Positions 33,085-42,408 of a stretch of 64,000 nucleotides of DNA are shown piece by piece. This DNA comes from Laspinema palackyanum D2c (GTDB taxonomy: Bacteria; Cyanobacteriota; Cyanobacteriia; Cyanobacteriales; Laspinemataceae). The translations under genes and the position numbers were made by a program. Location: the NCBI RefSeq assembly GCF_025370875.1, contig NZ_JAMXFD010000002.1:364218-428217 (forward strand), in the 5' to 3' direction. Within the stretch, counting starts at the first letter, position 1; every line of letters starts with the position of its first letter. Below the pieces are notes generated by a model that had not been told where the DNA came from, ran no database searches, and worked only from the letters and a program-made list of their open reading frames with translations.

Positions 33085-35316
33085 ATGGACTTTGATTTTT
33101 TACCGAATTTACCTAAATCAGATTTAGACGATCGCAAGTTTCAGGACTTGGTGGATGAATGCCTGCTGCGGATTCCGCGCTACTGTCCGGAATGGACGAA
33201 CTATAATCCCAGTGACCCTGGGGTAACCCTGGTGGAACTGTTCGCCTGGATGACGGACCAAATGTTGACCCGGTTTAATCAGGTGCCCCGTCGGAATTAT
33301 GTGACGTTTTTAGAGTTGTTGGGGGTGCGCTTACGTCCACCCACTCCGGCTAAAACGGAGGTGACGTTTTATATGAGTGCCACCTTACCGGAGAATTACA
33401 CGATTCCCGTAGGGACGGAGGTGGCGACGGTGCGGACGGAAGAGGAAGAGGCGATTGTGTTTAGTACCGATGCGCCGGTGGCAGTGGGGAAACCTCGGAT
33501 CCGGCATTTGTTAACGGCACCGTCAGCGGAACAGGAACCCCAGATTTTGCGCGATCGCTTCATCGGGTCTTGGCGCATGGAACGCACTGGGGAATGGCAA
33601 GGGTTAGAGTTACCCTTTTTTGACGATACTCCTGAACCGGGCAATTGCTTTTACCTCGTCTTTGATTCAGAATCACTCATCGAAGGAAATGTCATCGCCC
33701 TCACCCTGAAAGGGGAAGCTGCTACCTCCACCGGGATTAACCCCGAGATGCCTCCGAGGCGGTGGGAAGGGTGGAATGGGGAACGGTGGCAACCTATCCT
33801 CCTCCATGAATCGGACGATAAAACCCAAGGGTTCAGTTTTAGCGAAATCGTCCGCCAAGGGGGCGACCCCCTCTCTGGGGCTGATGTGGTGCTACATACC
33901 CCGAAAACTTGGCCGGTGACGAACTTTTTTACCTACCAAGGTCGGTGGATCCGCTGCGTTTATACCCAACCGGGGACTTATCAAGCGGGATATACGCGAT
34001 CGCCTCGCATTGTCGGGTTGAGCGCCCGGTCCATTGGCGGCAGTGTCACCGCTTCTCAAAGCACTCTAATTCGCAATGAAATCCTCGGGGAAAGCGATGG
34101 CAATCCCGGCCAAACCTTTCAGATCCAGGGGGTGCCGGTACTGCCGCGACGAGAAGACGAATATATCCTCGTCACCCCCATCGGGGGGTTACCCCAAATC
34201 TGGCAAGAAGTCAATGATTTTTCCACCTCCGGGCCGGAAGACTTGCATTACACCCTGGATTCCCTCACGGGAAAAGTTCAGTTCGGACCCCTGATCCGCG
34301 AACCGACGCAATTGCGGGAAAAAATGGCTTGGCGGGCATCGGAACAAGGTGCACGTCAGGGTTCCTTGACTTTAGCCAATGGACGCCAGGGCGATCGCCA
34401 TGCCTTTGAACCGATGACCGCGACGGGAATCGAGTCGATGGAACGACAATATGGAGCAGTCCCCCCCCGAGGGGCAAATATTCAAATTGTCAGTTACCGC
34501 ACCGGAGGCGGACTGCGAGGGAATGTCCAAGCCGGAACCATTTTAATTGTCAAATCAGCGGTCCCTTATGTCGCTGCGGTGATTAACCATCTGCCAGGAC
34601 GAGGGGGGGCCGATAGCGAATCCCTGGATGAAGCGGTAATTCGCGCTCCGCGAATGCTCCGCACCCGCGATCGGGCCGTCACTGTAGAAGACTTTGAAAC
34701 CCTCACCCTGGAAGCAGGAGCCGGTGCAGTCGCCCGGACCCTCTGCTTACCCCCCACCCACAAATCCGAAGCGGGAACCGTGCGGATGCTCCTGGTTCCC
34801 AAACCGGACACCCTCAGCATTGAACGCGGGGAAGGCATTGACCCGGACTTGTTCAACCTCTCCCCAGTCCTGATCAATCGCGTCTTGACCTATCTGGACG
34901 AGCGCCGTTTACTGGGAGTCGCCGTCAAATGTAACCAACCCGACTATATGGGGGTATCGGTGCAAACCGAAGTGGCCCTCAAACCCGAATATAAAAACCC
35001 CAGCGCCCAACAGCAAATCATCTTTTCCATGCAGGTGGCGCTCTATCGCTTTCTCAACCCCCTCACCGGAGGACCGGACGCGACCGGCTGGCCCTTTGGA
35101 CGTCCGGTGTATCCCTCCGATATCGTCACCATCCTGCAAAATATTCCCGGGGTCCTCTACCTCGGTTCTGTCCAACTCTTTGAACTGCGCCTCCGGAACG
35201 GAGTTTGGGTGCGAAGTCTCCCCCGAGACCCCGTAATCAACCCCGGTCCCTTGGGGTTAGTCTGTTCCTGGCGCAATGATACCCTGCGATCGGGTCACAC
35301 CATCAGTGTCATCTAA
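33085..35316 (+). CDS. Baseplate J-like protein (gp6/Pvc11-like)
   Basis: 743 residues. The N-terminus YCPEWTNYNPSDPGVTLVEL, then FAWMTDQMLTRFNQVPRRNY, is the hallmark of eCIS baseplate J proteins. The central part holds the Ig-like insert region, and the C-terminal third contains YRTGGGLRGNVQAGTILIVK and DAVIRAPRMLRTRDRAVTVE-type sequence, followed by the gp6-like end. This wedge protein forms the baseplate ring with the tail protein I product encoded next. Length is within the family range (about 700-950). Complete. Confidence 0.94.
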   Translation: MDFDFLPNLPKSDLDDRKFQDLVDECLLRIPRYCPEWTNYNPSDPGVTLVELFAWMTDQMLTRFNQVPRRNYVTFLELLGVRLRPPTPAKTEVTFYMSATLPENYTIPVGTEVATVRTEEEEAIVFSTDAPVAVGKPRIRHLLTAPSAEQEPQILRDRFIGSWRMERTGEWQGLELPFFDDTPEPGNCFYLVFDSESLIEGNVIALTLKGEAATSTGINPEMPPRRWEGWNGERWQPILLHESDDKTQGFSFSEIVRQGGDPLSGADVVLHTPKTWPVTNFFTYQGRWIRCVYTQPGTYQAGYTRSPRIVGLSARSIGGSVTASQSTLIRNEILGESDGNPGQTFQIQGVPVLPRREDEYILVTPIGGLPQIWQEVNDFSTSGPEDLHYTLDSLTGKVQFGPLIREPTQLREKMAWRASEQGARQGSLTLANGRQGDRHAFEPMTATGIESMERQYGAVPPRGANIQIVSYRTGGGLRGNVQAGTILIVKSAVPYVAAVINHLPGRGGADSESLDEAVIRAPRMLRTRDRAVTVEDFETLTLEAGAGAVARTLCLPPTHKSEAGTVRMLLVPKPDTLSIERGEGIDPDLFNLSPVLINRVLTYLDERRLLGVAVKCNQPDYMGVSVQTEVALKPEYKNPSAQQQIIFSMQVALYRFLNPLTGGPDATGWPFGRPVYPSDIVTILQNIPGVLYLGSVQLFELRLRNGVWVRSLPRDPVINPGPLGLVCSWRNDTLRSGHTISVI

Positions 35317-35354
35317 ACTCTGTGAAAATCCGTGCAATCCGTGGTTCAACCATC

Positions 35355-36440
35355 ATGACTCAAGCCCGTGACACCCTCCCCTTAAGACTGCAATTGGTGC
35401 CCATGCAAGTGCCAGAAGCACCGACTCAGCCGGTGGGACGGTGGCATGAAGCTTTGGAGATTGCCGAAGGGGTGCGATCGCCCACCGTCAACGGCAGGAA
35501 TGTCTTGCCACCCCCCAGAAATCCCTGTGACCTGGTGTTGCATCCAGGAGAACCCAGCGAAATCCTAGTCAAACTGGAAAACATCGGCCTTCGCACCCTT
35601 GCCGTCAATGCAGCGGTGACGGGCAATTTTCCCCCAGAGTGGTGTCAGTTGGGAACCGAAGGTCACGAACTGCCTCCGGGAGGCCAGATGGAAGCGGTCC
35701 TCTACTTCAACGTTCCCCCCAACTTCTTCGAGAGTCCAGAGATTATCAGTGCCAATCCTGCACTTTTGGATTTTCAGGGCTACTTGAGCGTCTCCTGCAC
35801 CGAGGAAAATCGCACCGGAGAACATCGGGATTCCGCTGCCTTCAACCTCTACTTGCGTCCCCGGAGTCTCTACCTGGAATTTTTACCCGAACTCTACCAG
35901 GAAGTAGACTTCATCGGTCGATTGCTCTCGATTTTTGAGCAGAGTTTTGAACCCACAGTTCAGGCAATGGATGCAATCTGGGCCTACCTTGACCCCCTGA
36001 TGGCTCCAGAAAGCCTGTTACCCTTTTTGGCCTACTGGGTGGGTTGGGAAATCGACCCGCACCTGAGTCTGGCACAACAGCGGTATCTCATCCGCTATGC
36101 GATCGAACTCTACCGTTGGCGCGGCACTCGTCGGGGATTGCGTTTTTATCTGTATCTTTATACCAATTTGCCTCTGGATGAACATCTTCCCGAAGATGAA
36201 AAACATATCAGTATTCAAGAGGTTTTTACTCAGGGATTAGTTATGGGCAGGAGTCTTCTGGGTCAAGATACGATTATCGGAGGGGGACAACCCTATCATT
36301 TTATTGTCAAACTGCGACCGGACTATCCTAACCAAATTGATGAAAGATTAGTTAGAAAAATTATCGAACAAGAAAAACCGGCGTTTTGTACTTATGACCT
36401 TTATATCAATCCGGTTAATACTGTCCAACGCATTGAGTAG
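35355..36440 (+). CDS. Phage tail protein I / Pvc12-like baseplate wedge protein
   Basis: 361 residues from ATG 35355. The N-terminal ~170 residues are beta-rich (Ig-like). The C-terminal half is the phage-tail-protein domain: YLEFLPELYQEVDFIGRLLS, then WAYLDPLMAPESLLPFLAYW, WEIDPHLSLAQQRYLIRYAI and YRWRGTRRGLRFYL. With the baseplate J protein it forms the wedge. A GTG at 35322 is in frame, but the intervening bases are a dispersed repeat (AAATCCGTGCAATCCGTGG), also found inverted near 53880, so I reject that start. Confidence 0.92.
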   Translation: MTQARDTLPLRLQLVPMQVPEAPTQPVGRWHEALEIAEGVRSPTVNGRNVLPPPRNPCDLVLHPGEPSEILVKLENIGLRTLAVNAAVTGNFPPEWCQLGTEGHELPPGGQMEAVLYFNVPPNFFESPEIISANPALLDFQGYLSVSCTEENRTGEHRDSAAFNLYLRPRSLYLEFLPELYQEVDFIGRLLSIFEQSFEPTVQAMDAIWAYLDPLMAPESLLPFLAYWVGWEIDPHLSLAQQRYLIRYAIELYRWRGTRRGLRFYLYLYTNLPLDEHLPEDEKHISIQEVFTQGLVMGRSLLGQDTIIGGGQPYHFIVKLRPDYPNQIDERLVRKIIEQEKPAFCTYDLYINPVNTVQRIE

Positions 36441-36482
36441 TCCTGGGTCATTTGTCCTTGGTAGCGAGTAATTGTAGTCATT

Positions 36483-36532
36483 GTAGGGTGGGCACTGCCC
36501 ACCTACTGTAAGGTGGGCAGTGCCCACCCTAC
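36483..36532. repeat. Perfect 22-bp inverted repeat with STRR repeats alongside
   Basis: Arms 36483-36504 (GTAGGGTGGGCACTGCCCAC...) and 36511-36532 are exact reverse complements with a six-base loop. Heptameric AATGACC/AATGACT repeats follow at 36549-36589 and an ATTTGTCCTTGGTA stretch precedes. The spacer lies between the tail protein I gene and the next injection gene. Confidence 0.9.
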
Positions 36533-36618
36533 TCTACAACTCCAAAGGACCAACGACCAATGACCAATGACTAATGACCAATGACAAAGAACAACCCTAT
36601 AATTGGTAACTTCCTAAC

Positions 36619-38070
36619 ATGACACTACCTTGGCTCCCTCCTAATATCAAACCTTTAAATCGGCTGCACGTCAGTGATGGACTGTTAATTGATGCCGAAC
36701 GATGGCGCTTGGCTCATGATTACCACCGCCATCGTCAAAATGCTCATTTTCAATCCTTGAATCAACCGGGAATTGTCAGTGATATGGGGGTGCGGTTAAT
36801 TGAACCCCCCAATGATATTCCCTCCCAATATCGGGATAAACGATGGGTGCAAATTCAGCCGGGAATTGCGATTGATTTGTTTGGAAATTTGATTGTGATT
36901 CCGGAACCCATTGATTTTCGGATTACTTCGGCGGCGCTGATGGGAAAACCGTTGATGGTTTATCTGGTGGTTAGTTATGTAGACCCCGATGGATTGGTGC
37001 GGGCGGAAAATGGGAATGGAGATATTGTCACCGAATCCTTTAGAATTGATGAAAAAAACAGCCCTCCGGCAGAGTGGGAGGTCGAACTATGTCGAATTTT
37101 GTTGCAACCGGGAGAGGTGGAACTTGCGATCGCTTTAGATGCTTGGTTTCCTGGGGTGAATCATTTAGACCTGCGGTATCGACCCCAAGCGAATGCGCGA
37201 ACCCAGGCGGTGGTGCGGTTAGCCCAGGTGGTTAAAAATACCCCAGAAGATGCTCAGATTTATGCTAATTTGGCCTATCTGAGTCAGGCGATCGCCGGTC
37301 TTTATCCAGTCTGGCAAGGGTTTAATGAAATTGGGCAGTTTACGTTAAATTCTCCCTCGGAGATTAACGACTTAGTGACCTACGATGTCTTATATTTTAA
37401 AACCCAACCTTCTCTATCCCTCACTCCTGGGGAGTTTGACATTTTACAGCAGTATATAGAAATGGGGGGAGTGCTGTTAGTGGAGGCATCCATTAAGGGG
37501 ACAAAAGTCGAGGAATTGATTGGATTACAGTACCAATTGCAAGAGGCGATCGCGCGCCTGGAAATGAGTCTGAGTCTTCCCACCGACCCCAATGAAATCT
37601 CCGGAAAAACCCCTGCCGGTTCTCGGGATGAATATCGGGCAAATCACCTAGAAATTAAAAAGTCCTTAGAAGAAGAATTAATCTCCATTAAAAATGCCTT
37701 AAGCGAGGAAATTAATACTCTCTCTTCTGCCTTTAAAAAATTTGCCCGAGACTTAGGACTCCCTTTAGAAGACCTAGATACCCTTAGTCGAAATCACCCC
37801 CTGAGAACTCAACCTTTTCTATTTTCAGCGTTACCAACGGTCAACGGACAAGCATTAAAAATCTTAGCCGGGGGGGGGATTATCATTTTAATCGGTAGTT
37901 TATCCGCCGCTTGGGGATTAGATGAAAAACTGTCTTTAGGCCGAGAAACGATTCGGACCGCCCAAGAAATTGGCATTAATATTTTACATTATGCCCGCAC
38001 CAGGCGGAAACTCACCCAATTACAAAAAGCGAAAGAATTCGCACCGCCCACCCTACCCGATTCGATTTGA
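36619..38070 (+). CDS. CIS-associated protein in the Pvc13 slot, with DUF4159-like module
   Basis: 483 residues. The N-terminal ~180 residues (NRLHVSDGLLIDAERWRLAH, VQIQPGIAIDLFGNLIVIPE) resemble the head domains of baseplate/tail-fibre-associated proteins seen in eCIS loci, where a surface-exposed protein follows the wedge genes. The middle (about 235-300) contains DVLYFKTQPSLSLTPGEFDI and YIEMGGVLLVEASIKG, which is like DUF4159, a Rossmann-type domain. A coiled-coil segment (about 315-385) follows, then a second alpha/beta piece with a Gly-rich strand GGGIIILIGSLS. I infer an accessory baseplate or fibre-like protein; there is no receptor-binding knob. Function not proven. Confidence 0.7.
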   Translation: MTLPWLPPNIKPLNRLHVSDGLLIDAERWRLAHDYHRHRQNAHFQSLNQPGIVSDMGVRLIEPPNDIPSQYRDKRWVQIQPGIAIDLFGNLIVIPEPIDFRITSAALMGKPLMVYLVVSYVDPDGLVRAENGNGDIVTESFRIDEKNSPPAEWEVELCRILLQPGEVELAIALDAWFPGVNHLDLRYRPQANARTQAVVRLAQVVKNTPEDAQIYANLAYLSQAIAGLYPVWQGFNEIGQFTLNSPSEINDLVTYDVLYFKTQPSLSLTPGEFDILQQYIEMGGVLLVEASIKGTKVEELIGLQYQLQEAIARLEMSLSLPTDPNEISGKTPAGSRDEYRANHLEIKKSLEEELISIKNALSEEINTLSSAFKKFARDLGLPLEDLDTLSRNHPLRTQPFLFSALPTVNGQALKILAGGGIIILIGSLSAAWGLDEKLSLGRETIRTAQEIGINILHYARTRRKLTQLQKAKEFAPPTLPDSI

Positions 38071-38133
38071 TATTAACGGTCCCGTTGCCCGCCAGATGCC
38101 AGGGTAAGTTTAAGCCGCATAAGGGGAAAAAAG

Positions 38134-40056
38134 ATGGTTTCAATCCGCAAAGTTCTACCCGCCCTAATCGTTTTTCCAATTTTTGTCGCCGTCGGAGTGA
38201 CTGGATGGCTCTCCTTTCGCAGTGGACAGCAGTCGGTTGAGATGCTAGTTCGCAAGTTAAGTGAAGAGGTCAGCGATCGCATTGAGTCCGAAGTCGCCAT
38301 CTATATGAAAAACCCCCAGGTTTTCAATGAATTAACTTTAGCAGCGATTCGCAGTGGCAATTTAGATGTCCAAAATTTAAGACAATTAGAACGGTACTTG
38401 TGGTATCAAACCGTTTGGGATAATTCCATCAGCTCTTCTTTTTATGGGAATGAAGCCGGTGAGTTTATTGAGATTAACTTAACCGAGGATGGAAACCGAG
38501 TGCTGCGGGTTCGGGAACAAGAAGCCGGTCCCATCCGCAAAACCTATCAACTGGATGAGCAGGGGAATCGACTCGGGGAAATCAGTATCGGTGAGTATGA
38601 TCCGCGCCAACGACCCTGGTATCAGAAAGCGAAAGCAACGGGGGAAATGAGCTGGAGTCCGATTTACCCTTTTGCTTTCCAAGAGTCGGTCTTGGGGATT
38701 ACCGCTGTTGCGCCAGTCTATGAGTCAGGGGGAACCCTACAAGGGGTGTTGGGAATTGATATTTCCCTGAATCAACTCAGTGATTTCTTAAACAGTTTAG
38801 AAATTTCTCCAGCAGGAGCGGCTTTTATTGTTGAACGGTCCGGTGCAATTGTGGCGAGTTCGGTGGTCGATAATCGGTTAGTTGAGGGGGAAAATAGATC
38901 CACGGAAGAACCGGGGAATTCTAATCGAATCTTGGCGATTGAGAGTGCTAATCCCACGATTCAAGGCACTGCACGAGAGTTATTAGCACGGTTTAATCGT
39001 CTGGATACGATTCAGACTCCCCAGAATTTTAAATTTTCCCTCGATGGGAAAATGCAACTGGTGGCGTTGACTCCCGTCCAGGATGGTCGGGGTTTGGACT
39101 GGCTCGTGGTGGCGATCGTCCCGGAATCAGATTTCATGGGGTATATTTATGAAAATACTCGCAATACGCTTGCCTTGTCATTAGTTGGATTGGTCGGGGC
39201 GACTCTGTTGGGAATTGCGATCGCGCGGTGGTTAATTCAACCCCTCTTACGACTCAGTGCCACCGCCCAAGATATCGAACTGGGTAAGTTTGACCCCAAT
39301 AGTTTAACCGATGTGCTCAACCGTTCCGATGAAGTGGGTCAATTGGCACGAATCTTTCAAGATATGGCCAACAAAATCTATGCGCGTGAGCAAGGATTTA
39401 AAGACCAGTTAAGCTTGCTTCAAAACGAGACGGATAAAGCCAAAAAAGCTATGGTCTTAACTCAAATGAGCGATAGCACTTACTTTCAACAGTTGCTGGT
39501 TCAATCTAAGCGTACTCGCAGCAAAGCGGAAGAATTTCAAAAAATTGATGTAGCTGAACTGTTAAAAAAAGTCTCTTATTTCCACAGTTTCAGCGATGCG
39601 GAAATCCAGCAGTTAATTGAGATGGGATATCGCAAAATATTATATCCTGGTGAATATGTTTGTCGGGAAGATGAGCCCGGAGATGCGTTTTATATTATCC
39701 TGGAAGGGTCGGTGGAAATTTTTGTGGAAAAAATTAATAAATTTCTCACCAATTTGGGCGTTGGCACTTTCTTTGGTGAACTTTCCTTGCTGCTAGGAAT
39801 TCCCCGAACGGCCACGGTAAGAACCCGAGAAGATACGGTTTTATTTGTGCTAGACCGGGAAGGGTTGCAAAAACTCTTAAGGAATTATAAAGATTTAGCC
39901 GAACAAATTGCCCAAGCTTTGCATGAACACAAAGCCGAATTAGAATCGAGAAAAGAACTGCTGCAAAAAATGGGTTTATTAGATGATGAAGAGGGGTTCA
40001 ATCAAAACCCCTTGGGCTGGATCCGCAACCGCATGGCGACGTTATTTGGCTTGTAA
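38134..40056 (+). CDS. Cache-HAMP-cyclic-nucleotide-binding membrane receptor
   Basis: 640 residues. TM1 at about 7-27; an extracytoplasmic (or lumenal) double-Cache-like sensor at about 30-330 (WYQKAKATGEMSWSPIYPFA, LQGVLGIDISLNQLSDFL); TM2 at about 345-367; HAMP at about 365-420 (LSATAQDIELGKFDP, SDEVGQLARIFQDMA). A helical linker and then a cyclic-nucleotide-binding domain at about 485-605 follow. That domain has YPGEYVCREDEPGDAFYIIL and FFGELSLLLGIPRTATVRT, and keeps the Glu and Arg that bind the ribose and phosphate of cAMP/cGMP. No kinase, cyclase or chemotaxis output domain is present. Between injection-system genes, it suggests stress- and cAMP-linked control of the machine. Confidence 0.87.
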   Translation: MVSIRKVLPALIVFPIFVAVGVTGWLSFRSGQQSVEMLVRKLSEEVSDRIESEVAIYMKNPQVFNELTLAAIRSGNLDVQNLRQLERYLWYQTVWDNSISSSFYGNEAGEFIEINLTEDGNRVLRVREQEAGPIRKTYQLDEQGNRLGEISIGEYDPRQRPWYQKAKATGEMSWSPIYPFAFQESVLGITAVAPVYESGGTLQGVLGIDISLNQLSDFLNSLEISPAGAAFIVERSGAIVASSVVDNRLVEGENRSTEEPGNSNRILAIESANPTIQGTARELLARFNRLDTIQTPQNFKFSLDGKMQLVALTPVQDGRGLDWLVVAIVPESDFMGYIYENTRNTLALSLVGLVGATLLGIAIARWLIQPLLRLSATAQDIELGKFDPNSLTDVLNRSDEVGQLARIFQDMANKIYAREQGFKDQLSLLQNETDKAKKAMVLTQMSDSTYFQQLLVQSKRTRSKAEEFQKIDVAELLKKVSYFHSFSDAEIQQLIEMGYRKILYPGEYVCREDEPGDAFYIILEGSVEIFVEKINKFLTNLGVGTFFGELSLLLGIPRTATVRTREDTVLFVLDREGLQKLLRNYKDLAEQIAQALHEHKAELESRKELLQKMGLLDDEEGFNQNPLGWIRNRMATLFGL

Positions 40057-40087
40057 TTTTAATAATTTTTCAGACAAGAGCAATAGC

Positions 40088-42322
40088 ATGGCAACTACAG
40101 TAATTAATACAATTGTCTCAACGAAAGAACTCCATTTCCAACCGGGAGGAGTCCCAGCATCGTTTGAAGTCACGGTGGTGAATGGCAGCGATCGCTTTGC
40201 CAGCTTTCAAGTCGAACTCGTCGCTGCCGGTGCCGCGGCCGATCGCAATGGCGACTGGTACAGCATCTCCCCCACCGCCAGCAGCAAAAAACCCCCCGGT
40301 GCCGCCACCCAGTTTCAAATCTCCATTCTCAATACCCCAGTCCCGGGATTTGTGGGCATGATGAACATCCGGGTGCGTGTTTTTTCCATGGAACTCCCGG
40401 ATGAAACAAGGGAAATTCTCCGATTAGTGGTGGAACGGGGAACGGGATTAATTGCCCTGCAACTGGAACTCCCGGTCAAACAATTTCAAATCAATCCCGG
40501 GAGTCGCATCGAAGTTCCCGTGCGGGTTTCTAACCCGGGTCAACTCCTGAGCAATGCCCTCCTCACCGAAGTGGCGATCGACCCCAGATGGCTGCCGCTT
40601 TCCGGAGAACGCCGCTTACAAGTCCCTCCGGGTAAATCGGTCGAAACCACCTTTACCTATCAAGCCCCCTTTGGTGCCACGGCCCCCAGTCAAGCCTACC
40701 CCTTCATCATTGAAGCCACCCATAATAATGGCCCTGCCTCTCAGGTCAGCGGCTCCCTAGAACTGATGCCAATGGGGTTTGTGGAGTTTACCTCCACCCC
40801 CAAACAGCGCACCATTCCCAGTAAACTCGGCTGGAAATTTTGGCAGTCTGACCCGGTTACCTACAGTCTGGAAGCCAAAAATGCCAGCAATTTACCCCAG
40901 GAAGCAACCCTGGAAATGGCGGGAGACAATTCTGTGGAATGTAACCTCACCCTCATCCCAGAAGCCAGTGCGATCGCCCCGGAAGAAACGGTCGAATTCC
41001 TATTAACCGCCAGCAAAAAGCGGCCCTGGTTCGGGAGAAGCCGGAAACTCCTCCTAGATTTAACCGGGATTTGGTCCGATCCCCGGGTGGATACCCGCAA
41101 TGAACGTCAAACCCTAGAATTAGTCGTTAAACCCGTCCTCCCCCTCGCCGTCCAACTCCTAGGCGGACTCTTCCTCCTCTATCTTCTGTGGTGGTTATCC
41201 TGGCTCAATTCCAAAAATCCCTTTTTTGGACATAATGAACCCGTCAACACGGTGAAATTTAATGGGGTGGGGGAAAGACTCATTAGCGGTTCCAATGACC
41301 AAACCATCATCGAATGGAACATCCCTGGCTTTTTTAATCCCATCGTCAACCAAGAAATGCAAAGATTCCCGAACAAAGGGAATCGACTCGGGCAATGGCT
41401 GACTCGTCCCTTTCAAAACCGCACTAATTGCCAATCCCCAGGCTGTAGCGACTTACTTGCGGAAAAAGCAGTGCGGGTGGTGCAGTATCGTCCGGTTAAC
41501 AATAATTGGGTCGCCACTGGGTTAGAAAATGGGGAAATTCACTTCTGGAATTTGACCGAAAAACGACCGGACCCGTTTCACTCCTTTGTTTATCAAAGAG
41601 ATGACCGGGTATTTGCCTTAGAATTTACCCAAGATTCTCGCTCTTTATTTAGCGGTCATGGGAGTGGAACAGTCTTACAATGGGACTTGAGAGACTTGGA
41701 ACGGACTGATTCCAACTTGGGTGCAAGGGTATCGAATCTCAAAGAATTTAACTTTGCTGTTTATGCCCTGAAATTTGTGGGCAATGACGATCGCATCTTA
41801 GCCGTGGCGGGACAGTTAAATCAGTTGATTCTCTGGAATTGGCAAACCCAGACTGAAACGGTCGTACCGTACCGGGGAGGGGGAAAAGATGCCTATATTA
41901 ACAGTCTGGATACCGCCGAGTTCAACCCCAACCTGCTCGCCACTGCCGATAACCAAGGGTATATTACCCTATGGAATATGCAGCCCTGTTTGAACGGGGG
42001 TTCCGATTGTCAAAGAATCCAACAATGGAATGACGGTCACAACGGCCAACCTGTGCGATCGGTCGCGTTGAGTGAAGATGGCTGTTACCTCGTCAGTGGC
42101 GGCGATGACGGCAGGGTGATGTTGTGGCCGCTCAATATCGATGGCAGTCGCGCCCTGTCCCAGGGAGAGCAAATTATTCGGGCCAAAAATAAAAACTTTA
42201 ATAGTGTCGATCTTAAAGAAGTCGGTGACCATCTGCTGATTGCTGCCGGTAGCGATAATCAACAAGAGGTCCGGGTCGAATCCCACCCCCGATTACCGAA
42301 CTTGGGGTGTGATGTGCCTTAA
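40088..42322 (+). CDS. Membrane protein with Ig-like N-terminus and WD40 C-terminus
   Basis: 744 residues from ATG 40088; an upstream in-frame start at 39983 would overlap the receptor gene. Ig-like/NEW3-type beta modules (1-340) end in the motif KKRPWFGR (310-317). One membrane helix follows at about 350-372 (LPLAVQLLGGLFLLYLLWWL), then WD40 repeats to the C-terminus (FNGVGERLISGSNDQTIIEW, FTQDSRSLFSGHGSGTVLQW, LLATADNQGYITLWN, CYLVSGGDDGRVMLW). There is no N-terminal signal peptide. It shares its architecture and the RPWFGR motif with the next gene. WD40 propellers are docking platforms; a membrane anchor or scaffold for the injection system is inferred. Confidence 0.83.
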   Translation: MATTVINTIVSTKELHFQPGGVPASFEVTVVNGSDRFASFQVELVAAGAAADRNGDWYSISPTASSKKPPGAATQFQISILNTPVPGFVGMMNIRVRVFSMELPDETREILRLVVERGTGLIALQLELPVKQFQINPGSRIEVPVRVSNPGQLLSNALLTEVAIDPRWLPLSGERRLQVPPGKSVETTFTYQAPFGATAPSQAYPFIIEATHNNGPASQVSGSLELMPMGFVEFTSTPKQRTIPSKLGWKFWQSDPVTYSLEAKNASNLPQEATLEMAGDNSVECNLTLIPEASAIAPEETVEFLLTASKKRPWFGRSRKLLLDLTGIWSDPRVDTRNERQTLELVVKPVLPLAVQLLGGLFLLYLLWWLSWLNSKNPFFGHNEPVNTVKFNGVGERLISGSNDQTIIEWNIPGFFNPIVNQEMQRFPNKGNRLGQWLTRPFQNRTNCQSPGCSDLLAEKAVRVVQYRPVNNNWVATGLENGEIHFWNLTEKRPDPFHSFVYQRDDRVFALEFTQDSRSLFSGHGSGTVLQWDLRDLERTDSNLGARVSNLKEFNFAVYALKFVGNDDRILAVAGQLNQLILWNWQTQTETVVPYRGGGKDAYINSLDTAEFNPNLLATADNQGYITLWNMQPCLNGGSDCQRIQQWNDGHNGQPVRSVALSEDGCYLVSGGDDGRVMLWPLNIDGSRALSQGEQIIRAKNKNFNSVDLKEVGDHLLIAAGSDNQQEVRVESHPRLPNLGCDVP

Positions 42323-42331
42323 CGGGGGGGA

Positions 42332-42388
42332 TTGGTCATTTGTCATTTGTCCTTGGTGGTTGGTTGTTTGTGGTTGGTGGTTGGTTCT
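42332..42388. repeat. STRR-type heptamer repeats between the two membrane-protein genes
   Basis: TTGGTCATTTGTCATTTGTCC and GGTTGGTTGTTTGTGGTTGG are degenerate tandem heptamers of the STRR type known from cyanobacteria. They fill most of the 86-bp spacer. Confidence 0.75.
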
Positions 42389-42408
42389 TCAAGGAAGGAG
42401 CAGAATGA

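Noticed and set aside
35322-35354. Upstream GTG start of the tail protein I gene
   Set aside because: The added residues come from a dispersed repeat whose inverted copy occurs near 53880; ATG 35355 begins the protein better.
39983-40087. Longer start for the WD40 membrane protein
   Set aside because: It would overlap the receptor gene by 74 bases with sequence unlike protein; ATG 40088 fits the gene spacing.
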